A program made the translations under genes and the position numbers. 9,830 bases of DNA, taken from an uncultured Armatimonadota bacterium (GTDB lineage Bacteria; Armatimonadota; Fimbriimonadia; Fimbriimonadales; Fimbriimonadaceae). The notes under the pieces are model-generated. The model was not told where the DNA came from and did not search any database. It saw only the letters and a program-made list of their open reading frames with translations. The stretch is taken from assembly GCA_946478935.1 (NCBI GenBank), contig CAMLEL010000049.1, positions 1-9,830 of the forward strand, given 5' to 3'. Positions 6,218 through 9,830 of the stretch are shown piece after piece (within the stretch, counting starts at the first letter, position 1; each line of letters opens with the position of its first letter).

Positions 6218-7441
6218 TCAGTCGAACAGCACGTGCAGGCCATTGCCCACCGCGACCGCAAATTCTTGTCGATGCTCCTCCAGGAACCCAGGCGCCATTT
6301 TCTTGGCGGTGATATTCAGACGGCGAAGCGGATCGTAATTGTCACACTCCAAATCCAAACTTGCTTTCAAAAACGCAGCCAGACCGCGTAGCTTGGATGC
6401 GCCTCCCGCCAACACGATTCGATCGATCTCTCCGCCACGGCTTCGATAGTAGTCGATCGAGCGTCGAACCTCGGCCACGAACTCTTCGAGCACCGGCGCG
6501 AACGAATTGTAAAGTCGGGTGCTTCCGTTGGAAGCCGGCACCACGGGGGCAACGGGCTCGGGCGTTTCCGTCGGCTCATCGGCAAATGGATTCGGCGCTT
6601 CTGCAGGGGCGCTGTCGTCAGCAAATGGGTTATAGGCCTGGAACCCCTGCGTGGCTCCTCCGAATGGATCCGGCGGGGCCATGGCGCCCGCTGCCGTTTC
6701 CGGAATCTCAGCTTCCTGAACCTTCATCTGCTCAGCTTCAGACATGGAAAGCTGCATGTCGTCGGAAATCGCCTTGGTGAACATCTCCCCACCAACAGGA
6801 ATCTGGCGAGGCATCAAAAGCTTGCCGTTCCGATAAATATTGATCGAAGTCGTTTTGTGGCCCATTTCCACGACGCAGATGGTTTGACCAGCATATGCAT
6901 CGTCGTAGCTCTGTACGACCGAACGAGCGATGCTGAGCGGCTCAACGTCGATTGCGGCCGTGTTTCGACCTGCTTTCTTCACGCAGGCGATCATCGTATC
7001 CACCGCGGATTGAGGCGCTATTGCCATTACCACGTCCATATTCGTGGAATTGGGGTCTTCGTCGGCCAACGGCTTGAAGTCGCTTACCACGGTGCTTTCT
7101 GCGAATGGGATGTTTCGGTTGATTTCCCACTGCATATGCTCTTTGAGCTCAGCGGGATTCATGCGAGGCACTTCGAGCGTACGCACCAGGACGGACGCCT
7201 GGCCAGCGATCGAAACGACAGCATGAGGAACCGATGCACCGCATTCGGTTAGAACCTGCTTCAACGCAGTCCCAACCGCGTCGCTGTTATACACGCCGGT
7301 GTGATCGACGGCACCTTCGGGGGTGTCGATGATGCCGATTGCTGAAACAACCGCATCCCTTCCCTGTGCTCGAACTTCGGCAACTTTGATTTTCTGGCTA
7401 CCGATGTCGATGCCAAGAACACTTGTGAGCTTTTTAGCCAT
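6218..7441 (-). CDS. pilM: Type IV pilus actin-like ATPase PilM
   Basis: Cytoplasmic FtsA/actin-fold protein that binds the PilN N-terminus and links the assembly ATPases to the periplasmic scaffold. Of 407 residues, LGIDIGSQKIKVAEV (9-23) is the phosphate-1 loop. PRMNPAELKEHMQWEINRNI (92-111) is the conserved PilM segment. TAAIDVEPLSIARS (161-174) and VVEMGHKTTSINIY (190-203) carry the second phosphate motif, RQIPVGGEMFTKAI (212-225) follows, and RIVLAGGASKLRGL (341-354) is the adenosine motif. Between about 243 and 308 sits a Pro/Ala/Glu-rich insert with DPF and two NPFAD motifs, not expected in the compact family. The gene is first in the operon, with a promoter just upstream. The start MAKKLTSVLGIDIG is typical; the ribosome site (GCAGG, 11 bases away) is weak. 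Confidence 0.95.
   Translation of the reverse strand: MAKKLTSVLGIDIGSQKIKVAEVRAQGRDAVVSAIGIIDTPEGAVDHTGVYNSDAVGTALKQVLTECGASVPHAVVSIAGQASVLVRTLEVPRMNPAELKEHMQWEINRNIPFAESTVVSDFKPLADEDPNSTNMDVVMAIAPQSAVDTMIACVKKAGRNTAAIDVEPLSIARSVVQSYDDAYAGQTICVVEMGHKTTSINIYRNGKLLMPRQIPVGGEMFTKAISDDMQLSMSEAEQMKVQEAEIPETAAGAMAPPDPFGGATQGFQAYNPFADDSAPAEAPNPFADEPTETPEPVAPVVPASNGSTRLYNSFAPVLEEFVAEVRRSIDYYRSRGGEIDRIVLAGGASKLRGLAAFLKASLDLECDNYDPLRRLNITAKKMAPGFLEEHRQEFAVAVGNGLHVLFD
6518..6715 (-). other. Region encoding the Pro/Ala-rich NPF insert of PilM
   Basis: These codons encode PilM residues about 243-308, low in complexity and lacking hydrophobic periodicity, with PPDPFGG, YNPFADDS and PNPFADEP. The repeated (N/D)PF spacing suggests a short linear interaction motif. 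The actin-like core resumes at about 309 (RLYNSFAPVLEEFVAEVRRS). The frame is intact on both sides. Confidence 0.7.
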
Positions 7442-7474
7442 ATGGTGAACAACCTGCTTCCCAGGGTCGATGCT

Positions 7475-7504
7475 ATCTTATCAAAGCTAGCACCGGCCTG
7501 TCAA
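7475..7504 (-). promoter_or_regulatory. Sigma70-type promoter of the pilM operon
   Basis: A perfect -35 TTGACA (7504-7499) is followed, after 16-18 bases, by the overlapping candidate -10 boxes GATAAG, ATAAGA and TAAGAT (7482-7475), each with partial match to TATAAT. Predicted transcription start is near 7468, giving a leader of about 27 bases before ATG 7441. It lies between the upstream terminator and pilM, where the operon promoter must be. Confidence 0.7.
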
Positions 7505-7572
7505 TAAGCCAGACCTCCCCGCCGCGACGCTTTCAAGACGGGACAAAAGCCCCAATGTGTTCGCGTGTGTAA

Positions 7573-7609
7573 GAAAAAGGCCAGGAAGTTATCATTCCTG
7601 GCCTTTTTC
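7573..7609 (-). terminator. Strong intrinsic terminator after the large upstream gene
   Basis: A 15-bp perfect stem pairs GAAAAAGGCCAGGAA (7573-7587) with TTCCTGGCCTTTTTC (7595-7609) around a 7-base loop. The A-run and T-run are symmetric, so it can act on either strand. It begins 16 bases past the TAA of the 7626-9830 gene and isolates that transcript from the pilM promoter. The rest of 7442-7625 holds only the promoter and leader. Confidence 0.92.
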
Positions 7610-7625
7610 AGATTTTCCGAAAACT

Positions 7626-9830
7626 TTAGTTTCCGGATGCTTGAGGCGCGAATCTCGGCGCGACTGTCTGGAAATAGAGGTCCGGTGAGCCGCCGCGAGT
7701 GCTGCTCCAGAACATCCAAACCAAATTCGGTCGGCTGAAGGCCGCGCTGTCGAACGGATCTGGGAACGCGAACATCGAAGACTCGTTCACGGCCTGCTCG
7801 ATCGGCACTGGCGATTCGTCCATCTCGGTGATGAGGCTGACTCGAGCCGTCACCACGAATGGCGCCGCCGGATTTCCGCCTTGACCGGTCGGGAGCCCAG
7901 TGGATTGATCAACGCTGTTGAAGGTAATCGTGATCAGATCATCCTCATCAACGCCGCTGAAGTAGACGCGCCCTCTCACAGGATCGACCTGGAAGAAATC
8001 ATTCGCGCCATTCACCTGGAGGCTCGGGATACCGGGGGATCGAAGCAGGTTTCCGTTCTGATCTGTATAGATCTGATACGGGAGTTGGATTCCCAGCCGC
8101 ATCGTCTTCATGAACGGCCGAGCAGCTTGTCCGGCTCCGGAGGCCGCGCGGTTGTACGTCAAGAAGAATCGATTGACTCTTGGATTATCGCCCGATTGGA
8201 CGGAAGTGTTATCGGGACGTGCCCAGTACTTCGTGCTGATCGGAACGCCACCCGGACCAAACCGGAGACCTTCCGACCGAGTATCGAGGAACTGCGAGAC
8301 GCCCGAGTAACCAGCGGTGGTTCCAACGCTGACCCGGAGGAACTTCGGAGTGTAGCTCAAGACCAGTTTCTGGGTCGAGAGCGGGAGCCCGGTCGAGAGT
8401 CGAACTGTGCCCAAGCGCGGATCCAGATACGCCTTCCCGCCCAATGTGGTGTCCATCGTCAGCAGGTTCGTACTTTGATCGAACAGCCGGGTTCCCGCCG
8501 ACTCGATATTCGCCAGGGTCCCAGCAGCGTCCATCAACTGTAGGGTGACTGCCTGGTTCATATCCCATTCAATTCCCTTCGCCCGGAACAGTCCAGTCTC
8601 GGAATCGGGCGCCAAAACTTCGGCGACGATTCCTGGATAGGTGATCGGGTTGCTCGGGTCATCGCTTGAGAGGCGACCCTGGAATACTTCACTGTTCTTG
8701 CGACCCCGCAGTTTGCCGGTGAAGGACAAGTCGAAGATCGCGGTGTTTGGACCGGTGACTCCGGTATAGCGTCGGACTGTCGCGCTCGGGGAGCCGACGG
8801 ATTCGAAGCCATCGCCGAAGTTGATCGCCTGGGGTGTCGTGAATCCGTTGGTGGCGGATGCTCGAGCGTTGTAGTCGAACGTCGTCCAATAGATTCTCGA
8901 GTTGCCGGTGCTGAGGGCCGAATAAGCGATGAAGCTCAGGTCCTCGGCTGGCACAGTGGCGATCAGATCGCCAAGGCGCACAATGCTGGGTCGACCCTTT
9001 TGGCTATAGATGTCGAAAGGCATTGAGTATGGCGTCGCTTCAATATCGGGGGTGCCGTTTGCCTGCATCGTCACACGGGTGACGAACAACCGTGATTCTC
9101 CAACTCGCCCGGAAGCCGTTTGCTTCTGTGCATCGCCGAGGAAGGCCATATCGAAGTTCGGGAATGCCGCCGGATTCGAGAGGAATCCTGCCACCGCATT
9201 GACTTGACCTCGTGCCGGAAGTGCAGGTGCGCCATATTTCTCGGTTCCAGCCACCACCGATTCTCCGCCAGCAACCGGATAGAGGTAGGCCAAGCCGGGA
9301 TATCCGTTGGTGGAACCTGGGGACGCGCTGAACCACTTGGCATTCGTGTTTCGTACGAATCCCGTGAGGTCCGCGACTCCATTGGTGGGGTCGCTGCGAG
9401 GATCAGGGGTGTAGTTCCCACCGTTCAAGCCCGCCAGGAAGATTCGGTACCGATCATTCGCGCTAGCGCTTGTCGGCTGAGTCGCCAGATCGGCGATTCG
9501 GTTGGAGGTCCAAGCGACCACGAGATGTCCGATGTTCGCTCCCGCTGTAATTCGGGAAGCGGTCGGCTGCAAGTTCTGATGGAGAAATGCCGCGCCTGCC
9601 GTTCCGATCGCACCGGGATCGTCACTCATCGGAGCCGTGAATCGGGTGAAGTCGTTCGTGAGTCGAGTTTCACGAGCCTTGAAGTTCAAGATGAAGGTTG
9701 GATCGGAAAATGCCTCCAGCGCATTGGCTCCGTTCAACGCAAGAGACTCATCGTTGTTGGTGTCTTCAATGACCCGCATGACCTGTGAATAGCTTCCAAC
9801 CGGGAAACCGATGGGCAGCGTTACTGCCAC
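7626..9830 (-). CDS. C-terminal part of a large, probably exported beta-rich protein of unknown function
   Basis: At least 734 residues, open at the right edge; the true start lies outside, and the GTG at the edge is not evidence of a start. I do not recognise a family. The composition (rich in Ser, Thr, Asn, Gly, Pro; no Cys; few Lys) and many short alternating strands suggest an extracellular or periplasmic beta protein. Three segments resemble each other: VVAWTSNR...YRIFL (104-131), FIAYSALSTGNSRIYWTTF (300-318) and WMFWSSTRGGSPDLYFQTV (705-723). All read like a beta-propeller or PD40-type blade edge. A second pair, LDPRLGTVRLSTG...LVLSY (469-493) and VDPVRGRVYFSG...ITITF (615-637), suggests a duplicated beta domain. 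There is no C-terminal anchor or sorting motif. It precedes the pilus operon with its own terminator. A pilus-tip or surface protein analogous to PilY1 is speculation from position. Confidence 0.8.
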   Translation of the reverse strand: MAVTLPIGFPVGSYSQVMRVIEDTNNDESLALNGANALEAFSDPTFILNFKARETRLTNDFTRFTAPMSDDPGAIGTAGAAFLHQNLQPTASRITAGANIGHLVVAWTSNRIADLATQPTSASANDRYRIFLAGLNGGNYTPDPRSDPTNGVADLTGFVRNTNAKWFSASPGSTNGYPGLAYLYPVAGGESVVAGTEKYGAPALPARGQVNAVAGFLSNPAAFPNFDMAFLGDAQKQTASGRVGESRLFVTRVTMQANGTPDIEATPYSMPFDIYSQKGRPSIVRLGDLIATVPAEDLSFIAYSALSTGNSRIYWTTFDYNARASATNGFTTPQAINFGDGFESVGSPSATVRRYTGVTGPNTAIFDLSFTGKLRGRKNSEVFQGRLSSDDPSNPITYPGIVAEVLAPDSETGLFRAKGIEWDMNQAVTLQLMDAAGTLANIESAGTRLFDQSTNLLTMDTTLGGKAYLDPRLGTVRLSTGLPLSTQKLVLSYTPKFLRVSVGTTAGYSGVSQFLDTRSEGLRFGPGGVPISTKYWARPDNTSVQSGDNPRVNRFFLTYNRAASGAGQAARPFMKTMRLGIQLPYQIYTDQNGNLLRSPGIPSLQVNGANDFFQVDPVRGRVYFSGVDEDDLITITFNSVDQSTGLPTGQGGNPAAPFVVTARVSLITEMDESPVPIEQAVNESSMFAFPDPFDSAAFSRPNLVWMFWSSTRGGSPDLYFQTVAPRFAPQASGN

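Noticed and set aside
1211..7441. Type II secretion system (GspD/L/M/C) instead of a pilus system
   Set aside because: The actin-like protein and the membrane protein are separate genes (PilM, PilN with the NLLP motif) and not a GspL-type fusion, and the gene order is pilMNOPQ. No GspE, F or G genes are visible, although they could lie outside the window.
7501..7719. Short minus-strand frame across the terminator
   Set aside because: It overlaps the end of the large gene in another frame and crosses a strong terminator; there is no ribosome site or recognisable product.

Overview
All recognisable genes read on the minus strand, so gene order runs from high to low coordinates. The window holds the inner-membrane assembly (alignment) and outer-membrane secretin genes of a type IV pilus (T4P) machine, followed by two shikimate-pathway genes. 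A PilM-to-secretin apparatus with several signal peptides implies a Gram-negative (diderm) bacterium. Proteins that diverge from proteobacterial PilN/O/P, an extra secretin-N-domain protein, and heavy Gly/Pro-rich tails point away from Proteobacteria. An Armatimonadota-like (Fimbriimonas-type) bacterium is my tentative guess and is not proven by the sequence.

Layout in transcription order: (1) 9830-7626, the C-terminal 734 residues of a large, probably exported protein that I do not recognise, closed by a strong intrinsic terminator (7573-7609). (2) A near-consensus sigma70-type promoter (TTGACA at 7504-7499) followed by pilM (7441-6218), pilN (6208-5324), a pilO-like gene (5305-4460), a pilP-like lipoprotein gene (4413-3658), a small exported protein with an isolated secretin N-terminal (STN) domain and a poly-Gly tail (3584-2883), and the secretin, PilQ/GspD-like (2851-1211). 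(3) A 12-bp perfect hairpin (1159-1186), then aroK (shikimate kinase, 1152-640) and aroB (3-dehydroquinate synthase, from 643, running off the left edge). The aroK stop and aroB start overlap as ATGA.

How they work together: PilM is expected to bind the cytoplasmic tail of PilN through the NLLP motif at the PilN N-terminus. PilN and PilO form the membrane-anchored periplasmic scaffold, and the PilP-like lipoprotein links it to the N-domains of the outer-membrane secretin. No pilin, PilB/PilT ATPase or PilC platform gene is present here. AroK and AroB act in chorismate synthesis and are linked by position only; the order pilMNOPQ-aroK-aroB is the same as the classic gammaproteobacterial one.

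The most unusual property is that all six pilus-operon products carry a low-complexity segment: an NPF-containing Pro/Ala-rich insert in PilM, Gly/Pro/Ala-rich C-terminal tails on PilN, PilO, PilP and the STN protein, and a PGGGQGG tandem repeat inside the secretin N-domain loop. The STN protein looks like a secretin cut off inside that same loop. I see no mobile elements, CRISPR arrays, tRNAs or rRNAs. No intergenic stretch exceeds 200 bases.
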